Shown here: positions 34,559 through 43,030 of the stretch, piece after piece
How the letters are laid out: the number at the start of each line of letters is the position of its first letter
Numbering within the stretch: position 1 is the first letter of the stretch
Source: Cupriavidus basilensis
GTDB taxonomy: Bacteria; Pseudomonadota; Gammaproteobacteria; Burkholderiales; Burkholderiaceae
Length of the DNA: 64,000 nucleotides
Reading direction: 5' to 3'
Assembly (NCBI RefSeq): GCF_008801925.2
Contig: NZ_CP062803.1
Span: 248,001 to 312,000 of the forward strand
The notes under the pieces: generated by a model
What the model saw: only the letters and a program-made list of their open reading frames with translations
Databases searched by the model: none
Told to the model about the DNA's origin: nothing
Translations under genes and position numbers: made by a program

Positions 34559-36721
34559 TTAGAACGTCGTGCGCACGCCCAGCTTGACGCTGCGCCCTGC
34601 CAGCGGCGCGATGTCGCGCAGGATCGAGGTGGCGCTGCGGGCGTCCTGGTTGGTCAGGTTGTCGCCGCGCAGGTAGACCAGCGTCTGGGTGCCCGCCATC
34701 TTGAACTTGTACGTGATGGACACGCCAAGCAAGGTGTAGGCATCGGTGGGCGTGTCATTGGATGGCACGCGCGTCTGGCGGGCGGCGTAGGTCACGTCCG
34801 CGCGCGCGCCCCACGGGCCGGCGCCGTACACCACCGCGCCGCCCAGGCGCAGCGGGGACAGGCGCGGCAGCGGCTGGCCGGTGTTGCGGTTCTCGCCGTG
34901 CACGTAGTCCGCGCGGGCCTCCAGGTCCAGCGTGTCGCTGCCGGTCAGCAGCTTCTGTGCGACGCGCGCCTTGCCTTCTGCCTCGAAGCCGTACAGCGTG
35001 GCGGGCACGCCCATGTATTGCATCACGGGCAATGCGCCGGCGCTGCCGGGCGTGACAAAGTCGCCTTCCGCATCGCGCGCGGTGCCGGTATTGGTGAGCG
35101 CCAGGTAGTTCGCGAAGCGGCTGTAATAGCCCGACAGGCCGGCGCTGTGCGGGCCCGACTTGAAGCGGACGCCCAGGTCCAGCGAGGTTGCGCGTTCCTT
35201 GTTGGCGTTGGGGTCGCCTTGCTCCCACGAACCGGTAGCCACGTGGGGGCCATTGGCGTACAGCTCGTAGAAGGTCGGGGCGCGCTCCGTGTAGGCCAGG
35301 TTGCTGGTCAGCGACCAGGCCGGCGCCAGTTTGTAGAGCAGGCCAGCGGAGGCGCTGGCGGCGTTGAAGCTGCGGCTGGCGTCGGAGAAGCGGTCGTTGC
35401 CGTTGGCCTGCGCCTTCACGCTGGTGTGGTCGATGCGCCCGCCCAGGTTGAGCTTGAGGTCGCCGCCGGCGCTCAGGGGCATTTCCTCGAAGACGAACAG
35501 GGCGGCGTTGTCGGTGTCGGTGCTCGGCACGAAGGCTTCCTCGCCCAGCGCCGAGAAGCGGGTCGAGCCAAACTGGGTGCCGATCACGCCCGTCATATTG
35601 CCGATGCGCGCGTGCCTGGCCTCGAAGCGCGCGTCCCAGCCGTTGTTCTTGAAGATGGTGCCGGTCTGCCCGGACTCGATCTCCTTGTGCTCGTAGTCGG
35701 TGTAGCTGAACTTGCCCTTGACCGATTCGATGAAGCCGCCGGTATTGCCGGCCAGGTTGCGCGCTTCGCCCTCGAGCGCGAAACGTTGCTGGCGCATCTG
35801 CAGCCGCACGGTGTCTTCGGCGGGGGTGCCGTATTCGTTGTGGTACTCGCTGTAGTTGGCGCCGACAAAGCCGTCGGCCCAGGTATAAGCGCCGCCCAGC
35901 GAGCCGCCCGACTGCTGCGCGTTGCTGTTGGGCAGGCGGCCGTAGGCCTCGCTTTCGCCTTCCGGCAGCGGCTGGCTGTTGCGCAGGCTGGCGCTGCGCG
36001 CGTAGCCGGGGATGCGCAGGTCGCTGGTCTTGCGGGCGAAGGCGTCGGCATGGATGGCGATCTGGCCATTGCCGGCCTCGAGCAGGCCGCTGGCGTTGCG
36101 CGCGCTGTCGCCGCCGGCGGTGGCGCTGGCTTCCACCGCGCCGCCGATGCCCTGGATCGGCTCCTTCGGGATGCGGTTGTCGATGACGTTGACCACGCCG
36201 CCGATGGCGTTGCCGCCGTACATCAGCGCGGCCGGGCCGCGCACCACTTCAATGCGCTCGGCCACCAGCGGATCGATTGGCACGGCGTGGTCGTTGGACA
36301 GCGTGGAGGCATCGACGGTGGTGCCGCCGTTCTGCAGCACCTTGATGCGGTCGCCGTCCAGGCCGCGGATGATCGGGCGGCTGGCGTTCGGGCCGAAGTA
36401 GCTGGAGGACACGCCGGGCAGCTTGTCCAGGGTGTCGCCCAGCGTGCTGCCCTGGCGCACGACAAGGGCATCGCCGCCGAGGGTGGAGACCGGCGCCACC
36501 AGGTCGGTGAGCTCGCTGCCCAGCGGGTTGGCCGTGATGACCACCTCGCGCAGCGTGGCGGGGGCGGCGGTGGGAGCTGCCGGCGCCGTCGATGCTGCCG
36601 GGGCGCTTTGCGCGAATACGCCCGTGGAAACGGAGGCGGAGGCGATCAGGGCCGCCACGGCGGCGAGCGGCGTGCGCCGCAGGATATGGGTTTGTTGGAG
36701 GCGGAAAGACATGGCTCGCAT
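34559..36721 (-). CDS. znuD: TonB-dependent outer-membrane receptor, ZnuD-like
   Basis: A 720-residue outer-membrane receptor. It has a signal peptide (ending ...STGVFAQ), a TonB-box-like segment REVVITANPLG, a plug domain with SSSYFGPNASRPIIRGLDGDR and ERIEVVRGPAALMYGGNAIGG, and a beta barrel ending in phenylalanine (GVRTTF). The plug strongly resembles zinc receptors of the ZnuD type. The zinc role is supported by its position after cobW and close to zur. An alternative start at 36712 is three codons shorter. It follows the small exported protein at 36880 by 158 bp and is probably in the same operon. Confidence 0.85.
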   Translation of the reverse strand: MRAMSFRLQQTHILRRTPLAAVAALIASASVSTGVFAQSAPAASTAPAAPTAAPATLREVVITANPLGSELTDLVAPVSTLGGDALVVRQGSTLGDTLDKLPGVSSSYFGPNASRPIIRGLDGDRIKVLQNGGTTVDASTLSNDHAVPIDPLVAERIEVVRGPAALMYGGNAIGGVVNVIDNRIPKEPIQGIGGAVEASATAGGDSARNASGLLEAGNGQIAIHADAFARKTSDLRIPGYARSASLRNSQPLPEGESEAYGRLPNSNAQQSGGSLGGAYTWADGFVGANYSEYHNEYGTPAEDTVRLQMRQQRFALEGEARNLAGNTGGFIESVKGKFSYTDYEHKEIESGQTGTIFKNNGWDARFEARHARIGNMTGVIGTQFGSTRFSALGEEAFVPSTDTDNAALFVFEEMPLSAGGDLKLNLGGRIDHTSVKAQANGNDRFSDASRSFNAASASAGLLYKLAPAWSLTSNLAYTERAPTFYELYANGPHVATGSWEQGDPNANKERATSLDLGVRFKSGPHSAGLSGYYSRFANYLALTNTGTARDAEGDFVTPGSAGALPVMQYMGVPATLYGFEAEGKARVAQKLLTGSDTLDLEARADYVHGENRNTGQPLPRLSPLRLGGAVVYGAGPWGARADVTYAARQTRVPSNDTPTDAYTLLGVSITYKFKMAGTQTLVYLRGDNLTNQDARSATSILRDIAPLAGRSVKLGVRTTF

Positions 36722-36879
36722 TGTTATTGGATGCTTTCGAGCGCGTGGCACCAGCGTCCGGATGCCGGCCGCGCGCCCTCCTGCGCTAAATGCGCGGGAC
36801 GGCGGCGGGCGGCAAGGTTCGGGCGCGTGGCGCGATGCGACAGGCGGCGGGCGGCGGCATGGCAACCGCGGCCCGGGGT

Positions 36880-37365
36880 TCAGGCGAGAGCGTGAACGGC
36901 CGGAGGGGCGCGCGAGCGGAAAGGCTGGGGGTGTTGCAGGTCGGGCCGGCGCCAGCCCACGCTGAACGGCACCGGCGATTGCAGGTGCGTGAGCGCCGGC
37001 ATAACCGGCGTGCCGCAATGGCTGGCGGCCACCGTGGCGCCGTCGAACAAGACGCAGAAGTGCCCCGCTAGCTTGAGCGAGAGCGGCAGGTCGGGATCGG
37101 CCCGGGCGCTATCGCTGAGCGGGATCTCGTCGTCATCGTCGTCGTCGTTGGTGTTGGCGCCGGCAATCGCGAGGGCGGCCTCGCCATTGCCGGCGGCAGC
37201 CTGCAGCGGCGGGCTGAGCAGCCCGCCGTGATGAATGCGGTGTGTCAGCCCGGCATGCTGGGCCAGCAGCAGGCACAGCGCCAGCCAGAGCGCCGGCCAC
37301 AGGCCGAGGCCGCGCTGGCGCCGGCGCTGCAGGCGCTGCCAGGGCCGAACGGCGTCAGTGGCCAT
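36880..37365 (-). CDS. Hypothetical exported or anchored protein of the zinc operon
   Basis: A 161-residue protein that starts inside the 3' end of cobW1 (overlap 11 nt) and is thus probably translationally coupled to it. Residues 20-38 form one hydrophobic segment ([15 protein letters not shown]), which may be a signal anchor. The following part is His/Asp-rich: THRIHHGG and a run of six aspartates. Two cysteines occur in the C-terminal half (HFCVLF and SHCGTP). It is reminiscent of DUF2946-type proteins found next to metal receptors, but I do not recognise it firmly. A metal-related role is inferred only from its place between cobW and the receptor. Confidence 0.65.
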   Translation of the reverse strand: MATDAVRPWQRLQRRRQRGLGLWPALWLALCLLLAQHAGLTHRIHHGGLLSPPLQAAAGNGEAALAIAGANTNDDDDDDEIPLSDSARADPDLPLSLKLAGHFCVLFDGATVAASHCGTPVMPALTHLQSPVPFSVGWRRPDLQHPQPFRSRAPPAVHALA

Positions 37366-38662
37366 GCCCGCCGTGATCGTGGCCATGATCGTGGCCGTGG
37401 TCATCGCAACCACAGTCGTCGCCATGCTCGTGGCCGTCATCGTCCAGGCCGTCGTCCCAGCTCGGGAACGGGTCGGCGTACTGCGCCCAGGCATCCGGGC
37501 CGGCAGCCATTTCCGCGTCGGTCAGCAGGCAGGCGTCCAGCAGCGCTTCGAGCGCGGGGCGGTCAAGGTCCTGGCCGATCAGCACCAGCTCCTGGCGCCG
37601 GTCGCCAAAGGGCGCGGGTTTGCCATCCACCGTCATATCGGCTTCGAGCTCGGCGCGGCCTGCTTCGTCTTGCGGCCATTCGGACGAATCCAGCGCGGCC
37701 CACCAGGCGCCGGCGCCACCGTGGCGGCATACGCCGCCTGCCTGGCCCCAGGTGCCGGCCGCATGCATGCGCGTGGCCAGCCAGAAGAAGCCCTTGGAGC
37801 GCAGCACGTTGCCATGCTCGCGCAGCCACTCGGTGTGGATCAGGTCGGCGAAGCGCTGCGGATGGAAGGGGCGCCGGCGGCGGTAGACGAAGCTGCCGAT
37901 GCCGTAGGCCTCGCTCTCCGGCACGTGTTCGCCGCGCAGTTCCGCCAGCCAGCCCGGGGCGGCGGCGGCGGCGTCGAAGTCAAAGCGGCCGGTGTCGAGG
38001 ATGCTCTCCAGCGGTACCTTGCCGAAGCTGGCCGGCACGATGGCCGCGCGCGGGTTGAGCGAATGCAGGATGCCGGCGAGGCGTTCGCGCTCGGCCTCGC
38101 CAACGAGGTCGAGCTTGTTGAGCACGATCACGTCGCAGAACTCGACCTGCTCGATCAGCAGGTCGACCACCGTGCGGTCGTCGTCCTCGTCGCGCGCCTG
38201 GCCACGGTCCTGGAGGAAGTCGGCTTCGTTGAAGTCTTGCAGGAAGTGCGCGGCATCGACTACCGTCACCATGGTATCCAGGCGGGCGACGGTGTCCAGC
38301 GCCACGCCTTGCTCATCCTCGAAGGTGAAGGTTTCCGCGATGGGCAGCGGCTCGGCGACCCCGGTCGACTCGACCAGCAGGTAATCGAAGCGGCCCTCGC
38401 GCGCCAGCTTGCCGATCTCGGTCAGCAGGTCTTCGCGCAGCGTGCAGCAGATGCAGCCATTGGTCAGCTCGATCAGGCGCTCGCCAGCCTGCGCCAGCAT
38501 GCCATCGCCAAGCAGGCGGGCGTCGATGTTGACGTCGGCCAGGTCGTTGACGATCACGGCCACCCGCTTGCCTTCGCGGTTGGCCAGAACATGATTGAGC
38601 AGGGTTGTCTTGCCGGCACCGAGGAATCCGGACAGCACGGTGACGGGCAGGCGATTGGCCAT
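37355..38662 (-). CDS. cobW: CobW/COG0523-family zinc-metallochaperone GTPase (copy 1)
   Basis: A 435-residue GTPase. The P-loop is GFLGAGKTT (12-20), the metal-binding CxCC motif is Cys70, Cys72, Cys73 (NGCICC), followed by ESTGVAEP and the NKLDLV specificity motif. The C-terminal CobW domain ends in a His/Asp-rich tail ([19 protein letters not shown]). COG0523 proteins under Zur control deliver zinc to client proteins in zinc shortage. It is first in an operon with the small exported protein and the receptor. A candidate operator is at 38697-38715. Confidence 0.9.
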   Translation of the reverse strand: MANRLPVTVLSGFLGAGKTTLLNHVLANREGKRVAVIVNDLADVNIDARLLGDGMLAQAGERLIELTNGCICCTLREDLLTEIGKLAREGRFDYLLVESTGVAEPLPIAETFTFEDEQGVALDTVARLDTMVTVVDAAHFLQDFNEADFLQDRGQARDEDDDRTVVDLLIEQVEFCDVIVLNKLDLVGEAERERLAGILHSLNPRAAIVPASFGKVPLESILDTGRFDFDAAAAAPGWLAELRGEHVPESEAYGIGSFVYRRRRPFHPQRFADLIHTEWLREHGNVLRSKGFFWLATRMHAAGTWGQAGGVCRHGGAGAWWAALDSSEWPQDEAGRAELEADMTVDGKPAPFGDRRQELVLIGQDLDRPALEALLDACLLTDAEMAAGPDAWAQYADPFPSWDDGLDDDGHEHGDDCGCDDHGHDHGHDHGGHGH

Positions 38663-38696
38663 GGCATCGAGTCGCGCCGGGGTTGGGGCGCGCGTT

Positions 38697-38715
38697 ATTG
38701 CAACAAAGTTGCGAC
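38697..38715. promoter_or_regulatory. Candidate Zur operator upstream of cobW1
   Basis: The inverted repeat GCAAC-AAA-GTTGC (38700-38712) lies 35-53 nt upstream of the cobW1 start codon. A closely similar site, TGCAATTCAGTTGCG, sits at the same distance before zur. The two share TGCAA-nnn-AGTTGCG. That they are Zur sites is inference. Confidence 0.45.
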
Positions 38716-38867
38716 TGTATCAGAAAGCAGGAGGGAAAGCAGGCAATTCGGGGCGCGCGATGGCCGCACGAATCCCGGCGTTCCTAATGATAGGCCCGTG
38801 CCTGTGACACCACAAAGGCGAAAGATGAATGGCAGGCGATGCCCGGTGGTGTCGTGCCGCTCAAACA

Positions 38868-38890
38868 AAACGGCCCGGAGAACCGGGCCG
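38868..38890 (-). terminator. Intrinsic terminator of dksA
   Basis: Read on the minus strand, CGGCCCGG-TTCT-CCGGGCCG is followed by TTTTGTTT. It lies 40 bp after the dksA stop. Confidence 0.85.
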
Positions 38891-38929
38891 TCTGGCGCGC
38901 GGGGCGACAAGCCCCGGGCAGTCGCTGAA

Positions 38930-39616
38930 TCAGTCGCCGAACAGCTTCTGGCGCAGTTCGCGGCGTTGCTGGGCTTCCAGCGACAGCGTGGCGGTGGGCC
39001 GGGCCAGCAGGCGCGGCACGCCGATCGGCTCGCCGGTTTCCTCGCACCAGCCGTAGTCGCCGGACTCGATGCGGGCCAGCGATTGCTCGACCTTCTTGAG
39101 CAGCTTGCGCTCGCGGTCGCGCGTGCGCAGTTCCAGCGCGTGCTCTTCCTCGATGGTGGCACGGTCCGCCGGATCCGGCACGATGACCGTTTCGCGCAGG
39201 TGCTCGGTGGTCTGGTCGGCGTTCTTCAGGATATCGTCGCGCAGCTGCTCAAGGCGATGTTTGAAGAAGCCGAGCTGCGCTTCGTTCATGTAATCCTTGT
39301 CGCCCATCTTCAGGATTTCAGCTTCAGTCAGAAGTTTATTGCTGCTCATGGTTGCTGCTGATTCTCTTGTTGGTGCGACCGGCGGCGTCTTGGTCCGCTC
39401 GGGTGCAGTGTCCGGCCGCTTGCGCGGCGCGGAGGTTTCGCTCTGGCTGGCTGCAGACTGGCTGCTGTGCGTGCCTCCCTTGGCCTCGCCCGCACCGGCG
39501 TGCGCCGTACTGCCGCGGGGAGCAGGCGCAGCCTCCATGGACTGCGCCTTCAGCGTCTCGGCCGCAGCGCTGCTGCTTTTGCTGCGGCTTTGTTTCGTTT
39601 TCGTTGCGGCTACCAT
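38930..39616 (-). CDS. dksA: RNA polymerase-binding transcription factor DksA, zinc-finger-degenerate form
   Basis: A 228-residue DksA. The conserved part begins at MSSNKLLTEAEILKM and includes the coiled coil with DPADRATIEEEHALEL and the C-terminal region GDYGWCEETGEPIGVPRLLA. Of the four zinc cysteines of the enteric protein only the first is kept; the others are replaced (CEET and TLSLEAQ). I recall this as usual for Burkholderiales DksA. The protein works with ppGpp on RNA polymerase. Start 39616 has an excellent ribosome site (GAGGAGG), giving a 90-residue Ala/Ser/Thr/Pro-rich disordered leader; an internal ATG at 39349 would give the classical 138-residue form. Confidence 0.9.
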   Translation of the reverse strand: MVAATKTKQSRSKSSSAAAETLKAQSMEAAPAPRGSTAHAGAGEAKGGTHSSQSAASQSETSAPRKRPDTAPERTKTPPVAPTRESAATMSSNKLLTEAEILKMGDKDYMNEAQLGFFKHRLEQLRDDILKNADQTTEHLRETVIVPDPADRATIEEEHALELRTRDRERKLLKKVEQSLARIESGDYGWCEETGEPIGVPRLLARPTATLSLEAQQRRELRQKLFGD

Positions 39617-39883
39617 GGGACACCTCCTCGCGTCGATCGATGACGGCGCGTGACGGGTGCCCCAAGCGGAGGGCGGTCTCCGCATGAAGCACTGCGACCG
39701 CACCTGCCGGCAGCCCGCCTCATGCTGACGACGACCGCCGCCCTGCATTGCGGGCGCCATCGCCAATCGCCCATTGCCAAAAGACAAAAGGCTACGTTAC
39801 CCGCACTAAATCCAGCCTATTGTACTTGAACAAAAAATTTGGAGATATGGGAGAAAAGCGGGGAGTTTTCCCTGATATCCCGG

Positions 39884-39903
39884 CCCCCCTCCGACGAGGG
39901 GGG
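39884..39903. terminator. GC-rich hairpin after cobW2
   Basis: An 8-bp stem CCCCCCTC / GAGGGGGG with loop CGAC, about 30 bp beyond the minus-strand cobW2 stop. No clear T-tract follows, so it is only a possible terminator. Confidence 0.4.
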
Positions 39904-39934
39904 GCGGCAGGGCGGGCGGCGCTGCCCGTCGGCT

Positions 39935-41032
39935 TCAGGCCAGGCAGGTGGCCAGGCCCTTCAGGATGGCGTCCTTGGGGAGGTCCACGCCAATGAAGAC
40001 CATTTTGGTGCCGGGGGTTTCATCGCCCCACTTTGCGCCGATATCGCTGCCCATCAGCTGATGCACGCCCTGGAAGACCACTTTCCGGTCCACCGCATCC
40101 ATATAGAGTACGCCTTTGTAGCGCAGCAGGCTTTCTCCGTAGACCGACAGGATGCCAGACAGGAATTCCTCCAGCTTGGCGTAATTGAAGGGTTTTTCGC
40201 TGCGGAAGACGAACGAGCCGATGCGGTCGGTGTGGTGGTGGTGATGGTGGTGGTCATGCTTGTGATCATGGCCGTGATCGTGGTGGTCATGATGGTCATG
40301 GCCGCAGTCATCGGCGCAGTGGTCGCCATGAGCGTGCTCGTGCGCATGGTCGTGATCGTGCTCTTCGGCCTCGGCACGCAGGAAATCCGGGTCGATTTCC
40401 AGCTTTTCGTTCAGGTTGAAGCCCCGAAGGTCAAAGATTGTGTCGATCGGCGCTTCGCCGAAATGCGCTGTGCGCACGGGCGCGCGCGGGTTCATGTGCA
40501 GCAGGCGGTGGCGCAGGTCGGCGATCTCGCCTTGCGGCACCAGGTCGGCCTTGGTGATGAAGATGGCGTCGGCAAAGCCAACCTGGCGCTGCGCTTCTTC
40601 CTGCTTGTCGAGCTGCTGGTTGGCGTGCTTGGCGTCCACCAGGGTGATCACGGCGTCCAGCAGGTAGCGCTGGGCGATCTCGTCGTCCATGAAGAAGGTC
40701 TGGGCCACCGGGCCCGGATTGGCCACGCCCGTGGTTTCGATCACGACGCGGTCGAAATCGATCTCGCCGGCGTCGCGGCGGGTCATCAGCTGGGACAGCG
40801 CCGCCACCAGGTCGCCGCGGATGGTGCAGCAGATGCAGCCGTTGCTCATCTGCACGATCTGCTCGCGGCCATCCTGCACCAGGATCTCGTTGTCGATGTT
40901 CTCTTCGCCGAACTCGTTTTCGATCACGGCGATCTTCATGCCGTGCTGCTCGCTCAGGATGCGCTTGAGCAGGGTGGTCTTGCCGCTGCCGAGGAAGCCG
41001 GTCAGGATCGTGACCGGGATCAGTTTGGACAT
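39935..41032 (-). CDS. CobW/COG0523-family GTPase (copy 2)
   Basis: A 365-residue GTPase: P-loop GFLGSGKTT, ENEFGEENIDNE, metal motif NGCICC, ETTGVANPGPV and TKADLV. It differs from copy 1 by a long His-rich insert within the C-terminal half (HDHDHAHEHAHGDHCADDCG and onward, including a run of seven histidines) followed by a complete CobW C-terminal domain (RIGSFVFRSEKPFN). The true start at 41032 gives the standard MSKLIPVTILTGF; the longer frame upstream is zur shadow. It is 101 bp downstream of zur, so co-transcription is likely. Confidence 0.92.
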   Translation of the reverse strand: MSKLIPVTILTGFLGSGKTTLLKRILSEQHGMKIAVIENEFGEENIDNEILVQDGREQIVQMSNGCICCTIRGDLVAALSQLMTRRDAGEIDFDRVVIETTGVANPGPVAQTFFMDDEIAQRYLLDAVITLVDAKHANQQLDKQEEAQRQVGFADAIFITKADLVPQGEIADLRHRLLHMNPRAPVRTAHFGEAPIDTIFDLRGFNLNEKLEIDPDFLRAEAEEHDHDHAHEHAHGDHCADDCGHDHHDHHDHGHDHKHDHHHHHHHTDRIGSFVFRSEKPFNYAKLEEFLSGILSVYGESLLRYKGVLYMDAVDRKVVFQGVHQLMGSDIGAKWGDETPGTKMVFIGVDLPKDAILKGLATCLA

Positions 41033-41133
41033 TGTTTTCTCCGGGAAGGGATACCGCTTTGGCCTGTCGTGCGCGGGATAAGTCGGGTTTGGGTAACTTG
41101 TTCGTTCATCTGGCGAGCGGGCGGTGACGCCGC

Positions 41134-41655
41134 TCAGCCATGCTTGCCAGGGGTGCGTGCGCCGCATTCGGCGCAAACGCCATTCACGGTCAGCTCCACA
41201 TGCTCCACGGCAAAGCCGCTCGGCACCTTGGGCGCGGCTTGCGCCGGGGCGCTGACGCCGTCCAGGCAGAAGGTGCGGTCGCAGCGGTTGCAATGGAAGT
41301 GGCTGTGCTGCCGGTGCACCTGCGCGCGGGCGGCCTCATGCTCGACCAGGCTGAAGCGGAAGACCCGGTCGTGGCCGGCCCGTTTCTGGGCCAGCCCTTG
41401 CTCGACCAGCCAGTCGAGCACGCGGTACACGGTCACGCGGTCGATCGCTTCGCCATCGGCCGGCATGCGGTCGATCACGGCCTGGTGGGTCAGCGGCTCA
41501 TGGCTTTCCATCAGGCAGGCCAGGATGCCAAGGCGCGGCTGGGTCACACGGGCGCCCAGCTCGCGCAGGCGTTCGTGGGCGGCGTCCAGGATGGCCGGCG
41601 CGGGGGGCATGGCGGATCCAGGCATGGCCTGGGTGGGGGAGGGGCTGCTGCTCAT
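41134..41655 (-). CDS. zur: Fur-family zinc-uptake regulator Zur
   Basis: A 173-residue Fur-family repressor. The winged helix is at residues 25-85 (VTQPRLGILACL, VTVYRVLDWLVEQGLA). The metal region has HRQHSHFHCNRCDRTFC and a C-terminal CAECGARTPGKHG, giving the two CxxC pairs of the structural zinc site. The Zur assignment rests on the CobW and ZnuD-like neighbours rather than on specific residues; a peroxide or iron role (PerR, Fur) is less likely. A candidate autoregulatory site lies at 41683-41702. Confidence 0.82.
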   Translation of the reverse strand: MSSSPSPTQAMPGSAMPPAPAILDAAHERLRELGARVTQPRLGILACLMESHEPLTHQAVIDRMPADGEAIDRVTVYRVLDWLVEQGLAQKRAGHDRVFRFSLVEHEAARAQVHRQHSHFHCNRCDRTFCLDGVSAPAQAAPKVPSGFAVEHVELTVNGVCAECGARTPGKHG

Positions 41656-41682
41656 GGACCGATTTAACCATAGCGCCCCGGG

Positions 41683-41702
41683 TGATGCAATTCAGTTGCG
41701 TC
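41683..41702. promoter_or_regulatory. Candidate Zur operator upstream of zur
   Basis: The sequence TGCAATTCAGTTGCG (41686-41700) is 31-45 nt upstream of the zur start. It matches the repeat before cobW1 at 13 of 17 aligned positions. Autoregulation is inferred from the position. Confidence 0.42.
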
Positions 41703-41802
41703 GACTCGGCGCCCTGGCGGCCATCCTCGGCCCGCACCCCGTCGCGCCAGCGGTTTGCGTCTATTATCGCCAGCAGGCCCCCGAGACCCGAGGAGACACT
41801 AC

Positions 41803-42702
41803 ATGCAGAACGACGCCAGCGCACTGCTGTTCCCCAACTTCGAGCCCTTTCGCCTGCATATCGGCGACCTGGAGATCGCCGGCGTGCGCGGCGGCTCCGG
41901 GCCGCCGCTGTTGCTGCTGCATGGGCATCCCCAAAGCCACCTGATCTGGCACAAGGTGGCCCCCGCGCTGGCCGACCACTTCACCGTGATCGCTACCGAC
42001 CTGCGCGGCTATGGGAGCAGCAGCGCGCCGCCGGGCAAGGCCGGCTTTGAGACCTACAGCAAGCGCGCGATGGCGCAGGACCAGGTGGCGGTGATGGCGC
42101 AGCTGGGTTTCGACCGCTTCGCGCTATGCGCCCATGACCGCGGCGCGCGCGTGGCGCACCGGCTCATCGCGGACCATCCCGGCCGGGTCACGCGCGCCAT
42201 GCTGCTGGACATCGCTCCCACGCTGGCCATGTACGAGCGCACCAGCATGGCATTTGCCACCGCCTACTGGCACTGGTTCTTCCTGATCCAGCCGGCGCCG
42301 TTCCCGGAGACGCTGATCAACGCGGAGCCCGAGTTCTACCTCAACAAGCTGATGGGCCTGCGCCACGCCGGATTGAGCCCGTTCGCGCCCGAGGCGATGG
42401 CCGCCTACACCGCCGCCATGCGCGATCCGGCCCACGTGCACGCCATGTGCGAGGACTACCGCGCGGCAGCCACCATCGACCTGGACCATGACCGGGCGGA
42501 CCGCGCCGATGGCCGCCGGCTGGATTGCCCGCTGCGCGTGCTGTGGGGCGAGCATGGCGTGGTGGCGCGTTGTTTCGAGCCATTGGCGCTGTGGCAGGAG
42601 GTGGCGAGCGAGGTCAGCGGCCGCGCGGTGCCCTGCGGGCATTACATCCCGGAGGAGGCGCCCCGGGTGCTGCAGGAGGAAATGCTCGGCTTCTTCCGTT
42701 GA
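41803..42702 (+). CDS. Fluoroacetate/haloacetate dehalogenase-like alpha/beta hydrolase
   Basis: A 299-residue alpha/beta hydrolase. The nucleophile is Asp112 in HDRGAR with Arg113 and Arg116, which in fluoroacetate dehalogenases bind the substrate carboxylate; His157-Trp158 (YWHWFFL) form the halide pocket, and His280 (CGHYIPEEAP) is the catalytic base. The oxyanion region is LHGHPQSHLIW. This residue pattern fits haloacetate dehalogenase better than epoxide hydrolase. The start is ATG 41803 (AGGAGA upstream). It is divergent from zur with no obvious functional link. Confidence 0.85.
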   Translation: MQNDASALLFPNFEPFRLHIGDLEIAGVRGGSGPPLLLLHGHPQSHLIWHKVAPALADHFTVIATDLRGYGSSSAPPGKAGFETYSKRAMAQDQVAVMAQLGFDRFALCAHDRGARVAHRLIADHPGRVTRAMLLDIAPTLAMYERTSMAFATAYWHWFFLIQPAPFPETLINAEPEFYLNKLMGLRHAGLSPFAPEAMAAYTAAMRDPAHVHAMCEDYRAAATIDLDHDRADRADGRRLDCPLRVLWGEHGVVARCFEPLALWQEVASEVSGRAVPCGHYIPEEAPRVLQEEMLGFFR

Positions 42703-42918
42703 TCTTCTGCCGAGCTTCCGTTGGTCTCCTTGGGTTCGCCTGTTGAGCACCGATTCCCGCAAGCTGCGTCGAGTTCGATACATTTGGCGTGCCTTTGCGA
42801 AGAAATGTCTTAGCGGGTTATTCCGGATATTTGCCACTTTTCGACATTGATAGCATTGCGCTCCGGTCGCGCGGCCCAAGCCGCCGCGGCCATATGCGCT
42901 GTGCCCGCGTCATGGTCG

Positions 42919-42948
42919 GCGCTGCCGCCCGGATCGGGCCGGCAGCGC
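42919..42948. other. Strong hairpin in the dehalogenase-Bug intergenic region
   Basis: A 9-bp stem GCGCTGCCG / CGGCAGCGC encloses an inner CCCG-GAT-CGGG hairpin. It lies in the 328-bp space 42703-43030 between the dehalogenase and Bug genes, which otherwise shows nothing I can name. No T-tract follows. Confidence 0.5.
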
Positions 42949-43030
42949 AGGAATGGCAGTGTCCGACAGGGCGCGCCACTCCGGCCGGGGCAGTGTCGGG
43001 ACGGGAATAGAAGGGTATCCAGGAGATAGC

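Noticed and set aside
36700..36745. A Zur-type palindrome upstream of the receptor gene
   Set aside because: Only GCAT/ATGC ends match; it does not resemble the repeat seen before cobW1 and zur, and the receptor is probably transcribed from the cobW1 promoter.
34547..36895. A 782-codon open frame on the plus strand
   Set aside because: It lies opposite the TonB receptor, whose plug and barrel motifs are unmistakable; the translated shadow is Val/Gly/Ala-rich without a domain.
37235..39361. A 708-codon open frame on the plus strand
   Set aside because: It is the complement of cobW1 and dksA; no recognisable fold.
39839..41944. A 701-codon open frame on the plus strand
   Set aside because: It is the complement of cobW2 and zur. 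The apparent Val/Ile/Met-rich stretch near 40220-40370 is the His codons of cobW2 read in reverse.
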